Assembly: GCF_005144745.1 (NCBI RefSeq)
Contig: NZ_SWKK01000014.1
Location: forward strand, 1 to 64,000
From: Flavobacterium sp. ASW18X
GTDB taxonomy: Bacteria > Bacteroidota > Bacteroidia > Flavobacteriales > Flavobacteriaceae
DNA: 64,000 bases
Reading direction: 5' to 3'
The notes under the pieces were generated by a model. That model worked only from the letters and a program-made list of their open reading frames with translations. It had not been told where the DNA came from and did not search any database. Position numbers and translations under genes: made by a program. Positions 52,844 to 62,599 of the stretch are shown here, one piece after another. The first letter of the stretch is position 1. Every line of letters starts with the position of its first letter.

Positions 52844-53620
52844 ATGGTAGATTCTCTAAAAATTGTAATTGTAGAAGATGAGCCTATTTCCACGGCTTAT
52901 CTAAAAAAGTTAATAAGAGATACAAGAAAACCACATAGTATTGTGGCAGAAATAGATTCTGTAAATGACGCTTTACAGTTCTTTGGAGTGGCAGAAAATT
53001 TTGATTTGGTGTTCATGGACATACATTTGGGAGATGGCACTTGTTTTGAAATTTTGAATGCGGTACAAATTAAAAAACCCATTATCTTTTGCACTACTTT
53101 TGATACCTATGCCATTGATGCCTTTAACTACAATAGCTTGGATTATATTCTAAAACCACCAAAATTAGAAGACATACAAGATGCCTTGAACAAATACTGG
53201 TCTTTAAAGGCTATTGAACGCCAAAGTTATGTACAACGTACAGACCAAATGGTAAGTTCTTTTACACCTCCCAGTTACAAAAAGCGTTTTTTAATTAGAA
53301 ATGAAAATAGAATAACACTAATAGAAACTAAGAATATTTTCTGTTTTTATTCTGATAATAGCAGTACCTATTTGGTAGAAAAGTGTGGTGCGAAACATTT
53401 GGTAGAATATACGCTGGATAAACTAGAAGGACTATTACACCCAGAGTACTTTTTTAGAATTAATAGAAAAGTGACCATCTCTATTGATGTAATACAATCT
53501 GTTAAAGACTATCCCAACCATAGGCTATTGATAGAACTAGAAAACGATTTTGATTTGGATTTAGTAGTGAGCAGAAACAGGGTAAAGGATTTTAAAAATT
53601 GGCTAAAGGGGATTCCTTAA
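52844..53620 (+). CDS. LytTR-family response regulator
   Basis: A 258-residue regulator: receiver domain (IVIVEDEP, phosphorylated Asp59 in LVFMDIHLGDG, Lys in LKPPKLED) and C-terminal LytTR DNA-binding domain (~150-255, ENRITLIETKNIFCFYSDNSSTYLV, FFRINRKVTISIDVIQSV). The ATG at 52844 is preferred to the TTG just before it. Partner of the LytS-type kinase; the targets are not evident. Confidence 0.92.
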   Translation: MVDSLKIVIVEDEPISTAYLKKLIRDTRKPHSIVAEIDSVNDALQFFGVAENFDLVFMDIHLGDGTCFEILNAVQIKKPIIFCTTFDTYAIDAFNYNSLDYILKPPKLEDIQDALNKYWSLKAIERQSYVQRTDQMVSSFTPPSYKKRFLIRNENRITLIETKNIFCFYSDNSSTYLVEKCGAKHLVEYTLDKLEGLLHPEYFFRINRKVTISIDVIQSVKDYPNHRLLIELENDFDLDLVVSRNRVKDFKNWLKGIP

Positions 53621-53623
53621 GAA

Positions 53624-53719
53624 CTATTTTTTCATCTTTTTATACATTCTTGCTACAAATATGAGCCAAACGACAAATACTATAGCTACGATAATGGAAT
53701 ACACTAGAATAAAATCCAT
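53624..53719 (-). CDS. 31-residue single-pass membrane protein
   Basis: A tiny frame too short for standard gene finding. It encodes MDFILVYSIIVAIVFVVWLI, then FVARMYKKMKK: one hydrophobic helix with a basic tail, so N-out/C-in by the positive-inside rule. Its ATG overlaps the stop of the upstream small gene by one base (TAATG), strong evidence that it is translated. Function unknown. Confidence 0.65.
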   Translation of the reverse strand: MDFILVYSIIVAIVFVVWLIFVARMYKKMKK

Positions 53720-53901
53720 TATTCATTGAGTTTAAAATAAATCATAAATCCTAATATTGTAGGTGCCCAAAAAGCAATAAATATTGCTTCTAATTTTTCT
53801 CCTCTTAAAAAAAGAATTTCTGACACTACAATAATTGAGAGCACTACTACTAGCATAATGCAGTTCATTACGCCTAGTTTTTCAATAAATTCTTTGAACA
53901 T
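53719..53901 (-). CDS. 60-residue two-helix membrane protein
   Basis: From the ATG at 53901: MFKEFIEKLGVMNCIM, a hydrophobic segment (LVVVLSIIVVSEILFL), a short charged loop (RGEKLE) and a second segment (FIAFWAPTILGFMIYF). The frame is open to 53940 but the extension is unconvincing. The stop TAA overlaps the ATG of the 31-residue gene. The pair is probably co-translated; function unknown. Confidence 0.65.
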   Translation of the reverse strand: MFKEFIEKLGVMNCIMLVVVLSIIVVSEILFLRGEKLEAIFIAFWAPTILGFMIYFKLNE

Positions 53902-54000
53902 AACAGTTACCCGTCTATTTTCATATTTGAATATACACATTACCTTGCATAAAATGTTAAATTTTTTTAGTTTTATTTAACATATTAAGGATTAAGCAAA

Positions 54001-54025
54001 AAAAGCCCCAAAACTTGGGGCTTTT
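54001..54025 (-). terminator. Terminator of the aceB-aceA operon
   Basis: A perfect 10-bp stem AAAAGCCCCA/TGGGGCTTTT (54001-54010 with 54016-54025) is followed by a T run on the minus strand, 19 nt past the aceA stop. Confidence 0.92.
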
Positions 54026-54043
54026 CGCAATAAATACAACAAC

Positions 54044-55324
54044 CTACATAAACTGAGCCGTCTCCGTGCTCCCCTCCATGGCTACCGTAGAAGCCTTACC
54101 GGAGGTTACCGTATTCTGCACCGCATCAAAATAAGTGGTGCCAACAAAAGCTTGGTGTTTTACAGCTCTAAAGCCATGCTTTTGTAATGAGAATTCTCTT
54201 TCTTGGAGTTCTGAGTACCCTGCCATACCTCTTTCTTTGTACGCCTTGGACAACTCAAACATACTGGTATTTAAGGCATGGAAACCAGCAAGGGTAATAA
54301 ATTGAAATCTATACCCCAAAGCAGCTAATTCCTCTCTAAAAGTTTCCATTTCTGGAACACTCAATTTAGAGGCCCAGTTAAATGATGGAGAACAGTTGTA
54401 TGCCAACATTTTTCCAGGAAACTTAGCATGGATGGCTTCTGCAAATTTTCTAGCCTCCTCTAAGTTTGGGGTAGAAGTTTCTAACCAAATTAAATCTGCA
54501 TAAGGTGCATAACTCAATCCTCTATCTATGCCTTGCTCCAAACCATTTTTTACGTAAAAGAAACCTTCTGGAGAACGTTCTCCTGTTACAAACTTCTTAT
54601 CTCTGTCATCAATATCACTCGTTAGTAAATTTGCGGCATCAGCATCTGTACGAGCAATTATAATAGTGGGTACATTCATAACATCTGCTGCCAATCTTGC
54701 TGCAATAAGCTTATTCACCGCCTCTTGAGTAGGCACCAATACCTTACCCCCTAAGTGTCCGCATTTTTTAGCAGAACTTAATTGGTCTTCAAAGTGTACA
54801 CCAGAAGCTCCATTTTCAATCATCCCCTTCATCAACTCAAACGCATTTAAATTCCCTCCGAATCCTGCTTCTGCATCTGCAACTATAGGTACTAGATAAT
54901 CTTTTTTATCTTCTACCCCATTTACCGTCTGTATTTGGTCTGCACGTAATAGTGCATTATTTATACGTTTAACCACCATCGGCACACTATTAGCGGGGTA
55001 AAGAGATTGGTCTGGGTACATTTCTCCCGCAAGGTTAGCATCTGCTGCTACTTGCCATCCACTTAAATAAATAGCTTCTAAACCTGCTTCTACCTCTTGT
55101 ATTGCTTGGTTCCCCGTTAACGCACCTAAACCAGCTACCCAATCTTGGCTATTTAATTTTGTCCACAATTTCTCTGCACCCAACCTTGCCACAGAATAAT
55201 CAATATCATAAGAACCTCTTAGATTAATTACCTCCTCTGCGGTATATGGTCTTTCTACTCCTTTCCATCTTGGATTAACCGTCCAATCTGTTACCAATTG
55301 TTGGATCTTTTCTTTTTTTTCCAT
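54044..55324 (-). CDS. aceA: Isocitrate lyase
   Basis: Splits isocitrate to glyoxylate and succinate, the first step of the glyoxylate shunt used on acetate and fatty acids. The 426-residue product has the catalytic KKCGHLGGK loop (Cys188), the metal-binding [10 protein letters not shown] (~148-157) and EDQ near 179. Second gene of the aceB-aceA unit; the gap to aceB is 67 nt. Ends at a hairpin terminator. Confidence 0.97.
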   Translation of the reverse strand: MEKKEKIQQLVTDWTVNPRWKGVERPYTAEEVINLRGSYDIDYSVARLGAEKLWTKLNSQDWVAGLGALTGNQAIQEVEAGLEAIYLSGWQVAADANLAGEMYPDQSLYPANSVPMVVKRINNALLRADQIQTVNGVEDKKDYLVPIVADAEAGFGGNLNAFELMKGMIENGASGVHFEDQLSSAKKCGHLGGKVLVPTQEAVNKLIAARLAADVMNVPTIIIARTDADAANLLTSDIDDRDKKFVTGERSPEGFFYVKNGLEQGIDRGLSYAPYADLIWLETSTPNLEEARKFAEAIHAKFPGKMLAYNCSPSFNWASKLSVPEMETFREELAALGYRFQFITLAGFHALNTSMFELSKAYKERGMAGYSELQEREFSLQKHGFRAVKHQAFVGTTYFDAVQNTVTSGKASTVAMEGSTETAQFM

Positions 55325-55391
55325 AATTTTAATTTTTCGAAATTGATATCTATCCCAAGATGTGTTCGCCCACGCTTGGGATTTTTTTTGT

Positions 55392-56993
55392 TTAAATGAT
55401 TTCTGTATACGCTTTTAATGTTAAGAATTCTTGAAATTCTCTATTGGTCACCAATTCATCAAACAGCTCAAAGGCTTTATTAAATTGTGTGCTATGCATA
55501 TTGGCTTCGCCCACCAAATGCTTAATCTTTTCTTTTTCCTCCTTAAAAATGGTCTCGTATAATTCCTTTTTAAAGCTACGACCATCATCTAGCCTAACAT
55601 TATACTTTAACCACTGCCAAATCTGAGTTCTAGAAATTTCTGCAGTAGCTGCATCTTCCATTAAATTGTATAATGCTACACAGCCCTGCCCACACAACCA
55701 GGATTCTATATAAAGTATGCCAACATTGATATTTTTTCTAATACCTTCTTCTGTAATGCTACCTTTAGGAATGGCAATTAAATCTTGTTCTGTGATTTGC
55801 TCACCCGCTCTCATTACATGCATTTGGTTATTACTAGGCATGTGTTTATTGAATACCTCTAGTGCTATTGGCACTAAAGCTGGGTGAGCCACCCAAGTAC
55901 CATCATGACCATTCTTAACCTCTCTTTCTTTATCTGCACGCACCTTTTCCATTGCTTTTTCATTAGCAGACGGATTATTTTTAATTGGAATTTGTGCCGC
56001 CATACCACCGATAGCTAAAATTCCTCTTTTATGACAACGTTGAATTACACGTTTAGAATAGGCATCCATAAAGGGCGCCGTCATGGTTACCTGGTCTCTA
56101 TTGGGCAAAATAAATTGAGGGTGATTTCTAAATTTTTTAATGTATGAAAATATGTAATCCCAACGGCCACAGTTTAGTCCTACAATATGGTTTTTAAGCT
56201 CATAAATAATTTCATCTAATTGAAAACTAGCTGTAATTGTTTCTATTAAAACAGTTGCTTTGAAGGTACCTCTAGGCACTTTTAAATAGTTTTCTGCATA
56301 GGTAAAAACCTCATCCCACCATCTTGCTTCTAAATAATGCTCCAATTTTGGCAGGTAAAAATAGGGTGCACTGCCTTTTTCTAACAGCACACGTGTGTTA
56401 TGAAAAACATACAAGCCAAAATCTATTAAACTAGCAGAAGCTTCCTCACCATTAACTAACAAATGACTTTCATCTAAGTGCAATCCTCTTGGTCTAACCA
56501 ATAAGGTCGCCGGATTTTCATTAAGCTCATACTGCTTACCTTTCTTGCTATCATAAAACTTAATAGTGCCTAAGTTAGCTTCTAATAAATTCTGCTGTCC
56601 TAACATGCAGTTGTACCAAGTTGGCGCATTGCTGTCTTCAAAATCTGCCATGAATGTGGTTGCCCCAGAATTGAGAGCATTAATGACCATCTTTCTATCT
56701 ACAGGACCAGTAATTTCTACTCGCCTATCTTGCAAATCTTTTGGTATGTGCGGCACTTGCCACTCCATATTTCTTGTTTGCTCTGTCTCTACCGGAAACG
56801 TAGGAAACTCGCCCGCATCTAATTTTGCCTGCGCCTTGACGCGCTCTTGCAACAATTGCAATCTGGCCTTGTTGAATTTGCTATTTAACGCAATCAAAAA
56901 ATCCAAGGCACCATCTGTCAATAATTCTGGATAATAGTTTTTAACGTTATCCGCGAACTGAATTTCCGAAGTGGTCATCATACTTTCTTCCAT
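55392..56993 (-). CDS. aceB: Malate synthase A
   Basis: Condenses glyoxylate with acetyl-CoA to malate, the second step of the shunt. The 533-residue product is of the A type: [46 protein letters not shown] and the C-terminal [19 protein letters not shown]. The ATG at 56993 ([13 protein letters not shown]) is taken; the frame is open to 57041 but the extension is untypical. Divergent from the regulator at 57122. Confidence 0.96.
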   Translation of the reverse strand: MEESMMTTSEIQFADNVKNYYPELLTDGALDFLIALNSKFNKARLQLLQERVKAQAKLDAGEFPTFPVETEQTRNMEWQVPHIPKDLQDRRVEITGPVDRKMVINALNSGATTFMADFEDSNAPTWYNCMLGQQNLLEANLGTIKFYDSKKGKQYELNENPATLLVRPRGLHLDESHLLVNGEEASASLIDFGLYVFHNTRVLLEKGSAPYFYLPKLEHYLEARWWDEVFTYAENYLKVPRGTFKATVLIETITASFQLDEIIYELKNHIVGLNCGRWDYIFSYIKKFRNHPQFILPNRDQVTMTAPFMDAYSKRVIQRCHKRGILAIGGMAAQIPIKNNPSANEKAMEKVRADKEREVKNGHDGTWVAHPALVPIALEVFNKHMPSNNQMHVMRAGEQITEQDLIAIPKGSITEEGIRKNINVGILYIESWLCGQGCVALYNLMEDAATAEISRTQIWQWLKYNVRLDDGRSFKKELYETIFKEEKEKIKHLVGEANMHSTQFNKAFELFDELVTNREFQEFLTLKAYTEII

Positions 56994-57015
56994 GACTTCT
57001 TTGTTTTTGTTGCAA

Positions 57016-57023
57016 CAAGAATA
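57016..57023 (-). promoter_or_regulatory. Probable aceB promoter -7 box
   Basis: The minus strand reads TATTCTTG, one base off TAnnTTTG, 22 nt upstream of the aceB ATG. Confidence 0.45.
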
Positions 57024-57046
57024 GATCAAACTTTGAAACAAAACAA

Positions 57047-57094
57047 GCGAACGTTCGCCATTTTTATATTTTTCGCTATTTTTAAATAATTCGC
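57047..57094. promoter_or_regulatory. Operator array between aceB and its divergent regulator
   Basis: A 12-bp perfect palindrome GCGAACGTTCGC (57047-57058) is followed by TTCGC repeated at 57054, 57072 and 57090, spaced exactly 18 bp apart; the first two units continue as CATTTTTA/TATTTTTA. The array lies between the aceB promoter and the regulator's -7 box. It is the natural binding site for the RamB/ScfR-like regulator, inferred from position and symmetry. Confidence 0.65.
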
Positions 57095-57103
57095 AAAAAA
57101 TTG

Positions 57104-57111
57104 TACTTTTG
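57104..57111 (+). promoter_or_regulatory. -7 box of the glyoxylate-shunt regulator gene
   Basis: TACTTTTG lies 10 nt before the ATG at 57122; the operator array is directly upstream. Confidence 0.6.
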
Positions 57112-57121
57112 ATTAAGAATA

Positions 57122-58597
57122 ATGGAAGAAGAGTATATAAAACTGATTTTTGGACTTAAGTTGAAGCAGCTTCGACTTAAGAAAGACTTGTCTTTGTTTG
57201 GCTTAGCAAAGCTTACAGGACTTTCTAAATCCTACTTAAACGAGATTGAAAAGGGAAAAAAATATCCGAAAACGGATAAAATCATTCTACTAGCAGAGAA
57301 ATTAGAAATCCCTTATGACAGTCTAGTTTCCCTTAAATTAGATAAGAATCTAGCACCGGTTGGTCAGCTATTTCAATCTAAAATATTAAAAGAAATTCCG
57401 CTCGACTTATTTGGTGTAAAGGAGCGCGACTTAATAGAAATAGTTGCTAATGCCCCTACAAAGGTCAATGCTTTTATCAGCACCATCATAGAAATTGCTA
57501 AACAATACAACTTTGGCAAAGAGAGCTTTTACTTAGCCTCTTTACGCTCTTTTCAAGAAGCGAATAATAATTACTTTCCAGAATTGGAACAGGCTGTTGT
57601 AGATTTTGCCAAAGCGTACCATGTAGATTTAGGTAAGAGCGTTTCTTCTAATGAACTAGAAGAAATATTGGTAGAGGAATACGGTTACACTATAAATAAT
57701 GATGATTTAAATAAACATAAAGAGTTAGATTCTTTGCGTTCCGTCTTTGTACCAAAAACGAAAACTCTTTTAATCGCTAGCCATATAGATGAACCACAAC
57801 GTACATTTATCTATGCTAAAGAACTTGGCTATAATTACTTAAAAATAACAGAACGCCTCTATACTTTTAGTTGGATAAATTTTGACCATTTTGATCAAGT
57901 ACTGAACAACTTTTACGCTTCTTATTTTGCGGGCGCATTACTAATCCCTAGAAATTTGCTGAAGCAACAGATTGACCAAATGCTAGCTAAAACAGCGTTT
58001 GACAAATCTTTTTTATCTGAAATACGTAGTAATTATAATGCGTCTCCAGAATCTTTATACCAACGATTAACCAATTTGCTACCCCACGATTACCAACTAG
58101 AGAACTTATTTTTTCTACGATTTTCTCATACCAAGGGTAGCACGCGTTATGATATTACTAAGGAATTGCATCTTACCCATCAGCATTCTCCTCACGGGAA
58201 CCAGACGAATGAAAAATACTGCCGCAGATGGGCTTCTATACGGGTTTTAAAAGACATTGCCACCCAGAACGAGGAACATATTATGGATTTACAAGTGTCT
58301 CATTACCCAGATGACCAATTGTCCTATCTTATTTTGGCTTCTGCCACCAAAGACCCCTTTAAAGAAAGTCAATACCGCAGTGTAAGTATTGGATTGCAAG
58401 TTACCGATACATTAAGCAAGAAAGCTAAATTTTTAAAAGACCCTGCAATTAAACAAATGAATGTTGGGGTCACCTGCGAGCGCTGTTCTATTGCTGACTG
58501 TGCTGAGCGAGCTGCGGCCCCTATTTACTTACAAAACCGTGCAAAACACCAAGAAACTGCACAGGTAGTGCGGCAATTGCAACAAAAATTTAGTTAA
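57122..58597 (+). CDS. RamB/ScfR-like XRE transcriptional regulator
   Basis: A 491-residue regulator. Residues 6-66 are an XRE helix-turn-helix (LKLKQLRLKKDLSLFGLAKL, SKSYLNEIEKGKKYPKTDKI). The middle corresponds to the ImmA/IrrE-like domain of short-chain-fatty-acid regulators, but the metal motif HExxH is replaced by AKELGY, so peptidase activity is unlikely. The C-terminus has the Cys motif CERCSIADCAERAAAP of this group. It is divergent from aceB-aceA, like RamB, which controls the same genes in actinobacteria. Its end overlaps the converging epimerase gene by 4 nt. Confidence 0.9.
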   Translation: MEEEYIKLIFGLKLKQLRLKKDLSLFGLAKLTGLSKSYLNEIEKGKKYPKTDKIILLAEKLEIPYDSLVSLKLDKNLAPVGQLFQSKILKEIPLDLFGVKERDLIEIVANAPTKVNAFISTIIEIAKQYNFGKESFYLASLRSFQEANNNYFPELEQAVVDFAKAYHVDLGKSVSSNELEEILVEEYGYTINNDDLNKHKELDSLRSVFVPKTKTLLIASHIDEPQRTFIYAKELGYNYLKITERLYTFSWINFDHFDQVLNNFYASYFAGALLIPRNLLKQQIDQMLAKTAFDKSFLSEIRSNYNASPESLYQRLTNLLPHDYQLENLFFLRFSHTKGSTRYDITKELHLTHQHSPHGNQTNEKYCRRWASIRVLKDIATQNEEHIMDLQVSHYPDDQLSYLILASATKDPFKESQYRSVSIGLQVTDTLSKKAKFLKDPAIKQMNVGVTCERCSIADCAERAAAPIYLQNRAKHQETAQVVRQLQQKFS

Positions 58598-59370
58598 CTA
58601 CTAGGTGTTAACTTAACCGAAAAATTCACTGGAGCATGCAAGTGCTCAAACCCCTCATGCAATTGTGATTGTGGCACAGCGTATGGGTAAAAACTTATGG
58701 GTTCTATACACACCATGTTACGCACCTCTGTCCAACACATAAAATTTCCAAAACCCGTAGTAGTAATTGTAAGCTCCTTAGCGTCTTTGAGCGTAATACT
58801 ACTGCAGTTTGGCACTTCCAGAGCTCTACTGCCTACTGCTAAAACCTCATCTAAAGTAATTGTGGTATCCCCTGCTATTATTCTTGGGTCTGTAGTATGT
58901 ATATTAAATGCAGGATGATACCCTAGCATGTAAGGCATATCTTTATCACCTTCTACTAAAAAGCTAATCAAGACTCCTTCTTCCGTAAGTTCTATGGTTT
59001 TAGTAAACTTGAAATCATAAGGCCAAACCAAAAATTTGCGATTGCTTTTTTCTGGATATTTACTATTTTCTATCGGCGTCATTGCCTTATATTCTTTGAC
59101 AAAAACAGCTTTTGTAGCGTTTGCCTCTTGTAGCTGATACGGAAACTGACGCAATAAACCATGTTGGTCCTGTATGGCTTGCCCTTTATTTACCTGAACC
59201 ATAAATCTAGCTTCATTCACAGGACCTATAATAGGGAACATTTCTGTATCTGTGGAGCCCCAACCTGGACTTCCTTTTTGATGCATAAATTCGTGCTCAG
59301 AAACTTTATAGCTTACTAATTCTCCTTTATCTATCTGTACAGACTGTGTTCCTAATGTTAATGTTGTCAT
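58594..59370 (-). CDS. Aldose 1-epimerase-family protein
   Basis: A 258-residue galactose-mutarotase-like protein: QIDKGELVSYKVSEHEFMHQ, the catalytic-type His in GYHPAFNIH (~150) and the late WTEVRNMVCIEPISFYPYA with the Glu. The fold is the mutarotase beta-sandwich; the sugar is unknown (aldose-6-phosphate epimerases are related). Starts 2 nt after the M20 peptidase stop, so it is co-transcribed with it. Confidence 0.85.
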   Translation of the reverse strand: MTTLTLGTQSVQIDKGELVSYKVSEHEFMHQKGSPGWGSTDTEMFPIIGPVNEARFMVQVNKGQAIQDQHGLLRQFPYQLQEANATKAVFVKEYKAMTPIENSKYPEKSNRKFLVWPYDFKFTKTIELTEEGVLISFLVEGDKDMPYMLGYHPAFNIHTTDPRIIAGDTTITLDEVLAVGSRALEVPNCSSITLKDAKELTITTTGFGNFMCWTEVRNMVCIEPISFYPYAVPQSQLHEGFEHLHAPVNFSVKLTPSS

Positions 59371-59372
59371 TT

Positions 59373-60671
59373 TTAGTATTGATTGATGAGTCTATAAATT
59401 AAAACTGCCGTTCTTTTAGTCAATGCTTCAAAGGTATTAAGATTTACGGTTTCTTCTGGGGTATGTGCCCCTGTACCCATAGTTCCTAAACCGTCTAAAC
59501 AATCTACATAACTTGCCACAAAAGAGACATCTGCGGCTCCACGCTTACCTGGGTCATAAGCAACTACTTCTCCTTGGTCCAAATCCAAACTAACTTGATT
59601 AAGAGTTGCTAATAATTGTTGATTACCTACCGTAGGCTGCATGGCTGGGTAACTGTCTTTAAACGTAATCTCTGCCGTTGTTTGTGGCAAATTTTCTTTG
59701 ACAATGGCGCGCATTTTATCTCTTGCTCTTTCTTTCTGCTCTTCAGAAATAAAACGTAATCCACCACGTACTACTGCAGATTGCGCAACCACATTTGTTT
59801 TACCAAATGCATCTCCTTTCCCTGTTTTTGTGTCATAATTTAAAAAGGTACCCCCTAAGAGCACACCAGGATTAAAGGTTAATAAATCTTCTCCTTTTAC
59901 TTCTGTATAAAACTGATGCAATATTCTAGACATTTCAAAAATGGCCCCAGCACCAACACTTTCATTAAATATTCCCGAAGAATGGGCACGTTTACCCGTA
60001 ACTTCTACTGCCCAGCCAGATGAACCCCTCCTTGCCACAGTAGCATAATTAAACCCTGTAGAAGTTTCGAACCCCAAAGCAACATCGCTACGCTTTGCTG
60101 CATCAACTAAATCTTTGCGGCTAACCGATAAAGGACTACCTGTACTTTCTTCGTCCCCAGTAAAAGCAACAATTACCTGTGCATCTCCTAATAAACCATT
60201 TTCATGTAATGCTTTTAAGGCATATAACACTATTACGTTACCGCCCTTCATATCGTTACCACCTGGAGCATGGGCTATAGAATCATTTACCATGGTAAAA
60301 GTTTGGAAAGGACTGTCTTCTTCAAAAACCGTATCTAAATGCCCTATAAGCAATACTTTTTTGCCCTTTTTTCCGCTAGTTTCTGCAAACAAATGCCCTG
60401 CTCTATTCATTTCTTCTGGCATAGCTATCCATTCCGTTTTAAAATTGATAGCATCAAAAGCTTCCTTAAAAACTTTACCTACCTTTTGCACGCCTTTTAA
60501 GTTTAACGTACCGCTATTAATATTTACTACCTCTTCTAAAAATTGTAATGCCTCTGAATTATTTTTTGCAACCGTCTTTACTAGCTTTTTCTCTGTTTTG
60601 GTTAATTGTTGCGCTTTTAGCATGTAGCACCCTAAAAGTACTAACATGGTTATAAGTGTATTGGTTTTCAT
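59373..60671 (-). CDS. M20-family metallopeptidase (glutamate carboxypeptidase-like)
   Basis: A 432-residue exported zinc peptidase. The N-terminus is a signal peptide (MKTNTLITMLVLLGCYMLKAQ); the LLGC segment could be a weak lipobox, otherwise cleavage is after KAQ. Metal ligands are visible: IGHLDTVFEED (His, Asp), GGNDMKGG (Asp), FTGDEESTGS (Glu-Glu) and GTGAHTPEE (His). The ARRGSSGWAVEVTGKRAHSS region is the dimerisation domain. Similar to the CPG2 group, which trims C-terminal glutamate or acylated amino acids; the substrate here is unknown. Confidence 0.92.
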   Translation of the reverse strand: MKTNTLITMLVLLGCYMLKAQQLTKTEKKLVKTVAKNNSEALQFLEEVVNINSGTLNLKGVQKVGKVFKEAFDAINFKTEWIAMPEEMNRAGHLFAETSGKKGKKVLLIGHLDTVFEEDSPFQTFTMVNDSIAHAPGGNDMKGGNVIVLYALKALHENGLLGDAQVIVAFTGDEESTGSPLSVSRKDLVDAAKRSDVALGFETSTGFNYATVARRGSSGWAVEVTGKRAHSSGIFNESVGAGAIFEMSRILHQFYTEVKGEDLLTFNPGVLLGGTFLNYDTKTGKGDAFGKTNVVAQSAVVRGGLRFISEEQKERARDKMRAIVKENLPQTTAEITFKDSYPAMQPTVGNQQLLATLNQVSLDLDQGEVVAYDPGKRGAADVSFVASYVDCLDGLGTMGTGAHTPEETVNLNTFEALTKRTAVLIYRLINQY

Positions 60672-60734
60672 GTTGTATTGTGTTAGTTCCTTAAAGTTAA
60701 GCTATATCCTGTTAGCACATAAAAGTTACTTTTA

Positions 60735-61316
60735 CTACTCTAAACTATTCTCTTTTTTAAATCGACTTAAAAACTCGTGCGTAATACCAAGGTAGCTAGC
60801 AATTTGCTTGTCTGTAAGTTTAGCCGCTATTTCTGGATACGTAGTTATAAAGTATCCATAGCGTTCCCGGGCGGTTTCACAATGATTTCGTATCAACCTG
60901 CGTTGCCATGCTACAATAGCTTTTTGAAACATCACCCTAAATAATTTTTCTACTACAGGGTATGCCTCATACAACGCTAATTTATCCGTTTTTGAAATGA
61001 AAAGGACTTCACTATCTTCTAGCGCTTGCACATTAAGATTAGATGGTGTATTGTTCATAAAACTATCAATATCCATTAACCACCAATTTTGTACAGCAAA
61101 ATAGAGTGTACTCTCATTCCCTTTTTTATCTAAGGTAAAAACTCTGAAACAACCAGAAACTACAAAGAACTCCTGATTAACAATACTGCCCTGGGTAAAA
61201 ACAAATTCTTTTTTCTGATATTTTTTTAGTGTGAAAGCATCGCAGATAGCTGTTGATTCTTCTTCTGTAAGTTGAACCGAATTTTTAAAATGTTGTTCTA
61301 AAAGGTAGTGTCCCAT
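60735..61316 (-). CDS. Crp/Fnr-family transcriptional regulator
   Basis: A 193-residue regulator with an N-terminal cyclic-nucleotide-binding-like domain (FVFTQGSIVNQEFFVVSGCFRVF). Its short C-terminal helix-turn-helix is LTDKQIASYLGITHEFLSRFKKE. Several residues needed for cAMP binding are absent, as in many Bacteroidota homologues, so the ligand is unknown. Targets cannot be inferred. Confidence 0.9.
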   Translation of the reverse strand: MGHYLLEQHFKNSVQLTEEESTAICDAFTLKKYQKKEFVFTQGSIVNQEFFVVSGCFRVFTLDKKGNESTLYFAVQNWWLMDIDSFMNNTPSNLNVQALEDSEVLFISKTDKLALYEAYPVVEKLFRVMFQKAIVAWQRRLIRNHCETARERYGYFITTYPEIAAKLTDKQIASYLGITHEFLSRFKKENSLE

Positions 61317-61354
61317 TTAAAAAGCAAGATACTAAGTTTAGTGCAACTCCAAAC

Positions 61355-62596
61355 CTACTCAAACTTAATGGCTTTAACAGGCGCTATTTTGGAGATAGCG
61401 TAAGACGGAATAAGTAACATAAGTAAACAAAGTACCATAACTCCTACATTTAAAATAATAATGGTAGGCACATCTATAGATACTGGAATATATGTAACGT
61501 AGTATTCTTCTGGATTCGGGAATTTTAAAAACTGAAATCTATTTTGAAGGTAAATTAGACCTAAGCCCAGTAAATTTCCCCAGAACAATCCTAAAAAAAT
61601 AAGATAGGCAGCATTGATTAAAAACATTTTTCTGATGCTCCAGTTGCTAGAACCCAAAGCCTTTAAAACCCCAATCATGGGCGTGCGCTCCAAAATAAGG
61701 ACCAACAAAGCCGTTATCATATTAATGCCCCCCACTATAATCATGATACCTATAATAAGAGCAATATTAAAATCGAACAGTGGTAACCATTCAAAAATTT
61801 TGAAATACTTGTTTTTAATATTTTGTGTATCTAAAGTGGACAGGGTTTTATCGTAAATCTCTCCTGTTTTTTGCTCCAGCTTATCAAAATCATCTAAAAA
61901 AAATTCAAAATGTCCAATCTGGTTTTCATTCCAACGATTCATACGTTGTATATGCCTTAAATCAACCAAAATGTAAGAGGCGTCTAATTCCTCAAAACCA
62001 CTTTCATATATACCTTTAACGGTAAATCTGCGGTTATTTGGTGGTCTAGATGGGTCTCCTTCTTTAAGAAAAATAGCAAGAAATGTATCTCCTACCTTTA
62101 ATTCTAATTTTTGAGCAAGTACTTTAGAAAGTAATGCTTCTTGGTTTAGTTCTCCAGAGAAATTTGGTAATTTGCCTTCCACTAAGAATTCATTAAAAGA
62201 ATCCCATTTAAAATCTGCGCCAACACCTTTAGCTAAAATACCTTCAAAGGTTTTTTCTGTACGGATTATGCCTGCCTTAACCGCAACAGCTTGTACGTGA
62301 TTTACACCTTCTACCGAGGTAAATTCAGGATAAAAATCTTGTTGTAAGGATAGGGCTTCTACAGAAACATCAGAACGATTGTTATCATAGTTATATATCT
62401 GAATATGCCCATTAAAAGCCGCTATCTTTTCCCTAATCTTTTCTTTTAATCCCGCGCCACTAGCAAGGGCAATCAACATCATCACCACCCCAATTGCAAT
62501 TGCCGCAATTGCAATTTTAATGATTGGAGCAGAAATACTACTTTTATCTCCCTTGCCTGTAATTAGACGTTTGGCAATAAATAACTCTAAATTCAA
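61355..62596 (-). CDS. LolC/LolE-like FtsX-family ABC permease
   Basis: A 413-residue membrane protein: an N-terminal helix (SAPIIKIAIAAIAIGVVMMLIALASG), a large periplasmic MacB-type domain (~70-260) and three C-terminal helices with the FtsX pattern (ALLVLILERTPMIGVLKALG, SNWSIRKMFL). The topology and N-terminus match lipoprotein-releasing Lol permeases, though a general FtsX/MacB permease cannot be excluded. The start is a TTG at 62596, the only in-frame candidate giving the family N-terminus MNLELFIAKRLITGK. Its promoter box lies in the divergent gene. Confidence 0.88.
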   Translation of the reverse strand: MNLELFIAKRLITGKGDKSSISAPIIKIAIAAIAIGVVMMLIALASGAGLKEKIREKIAAFNGHIQIYNYDNNRSDVSVEALSLQQDFYPEFTSVEGVNHVQAVAVKAGIIRTEKTFEGILAKGVGADFKWDSFNEFLVEGKLPNFSGELNQEALLSKVLAQKLELKVGDTFLAIFLKEGDPSRPPNNRRFTVKGIYESGFEELDASYILVDLRHIQRMNRWNENQIGHFEFFLDDFDKLEQKTGEIYDKTLSTLDTQNIKNKYFKIFEWLPLFDFNIALIIGIMIIVGGINMITALLVLILERTPMIGVLKALGSSNWSIRKMFLINAAYLIFLGLFWGNLLGLGLIYLQNRFQFLKFPNPEEYYVTYIPVSIDVPTIIILNVGVMVLCLLMLLIPSYAISKIAPVKAIKFE

Positions 62597-62599
62597 CGA

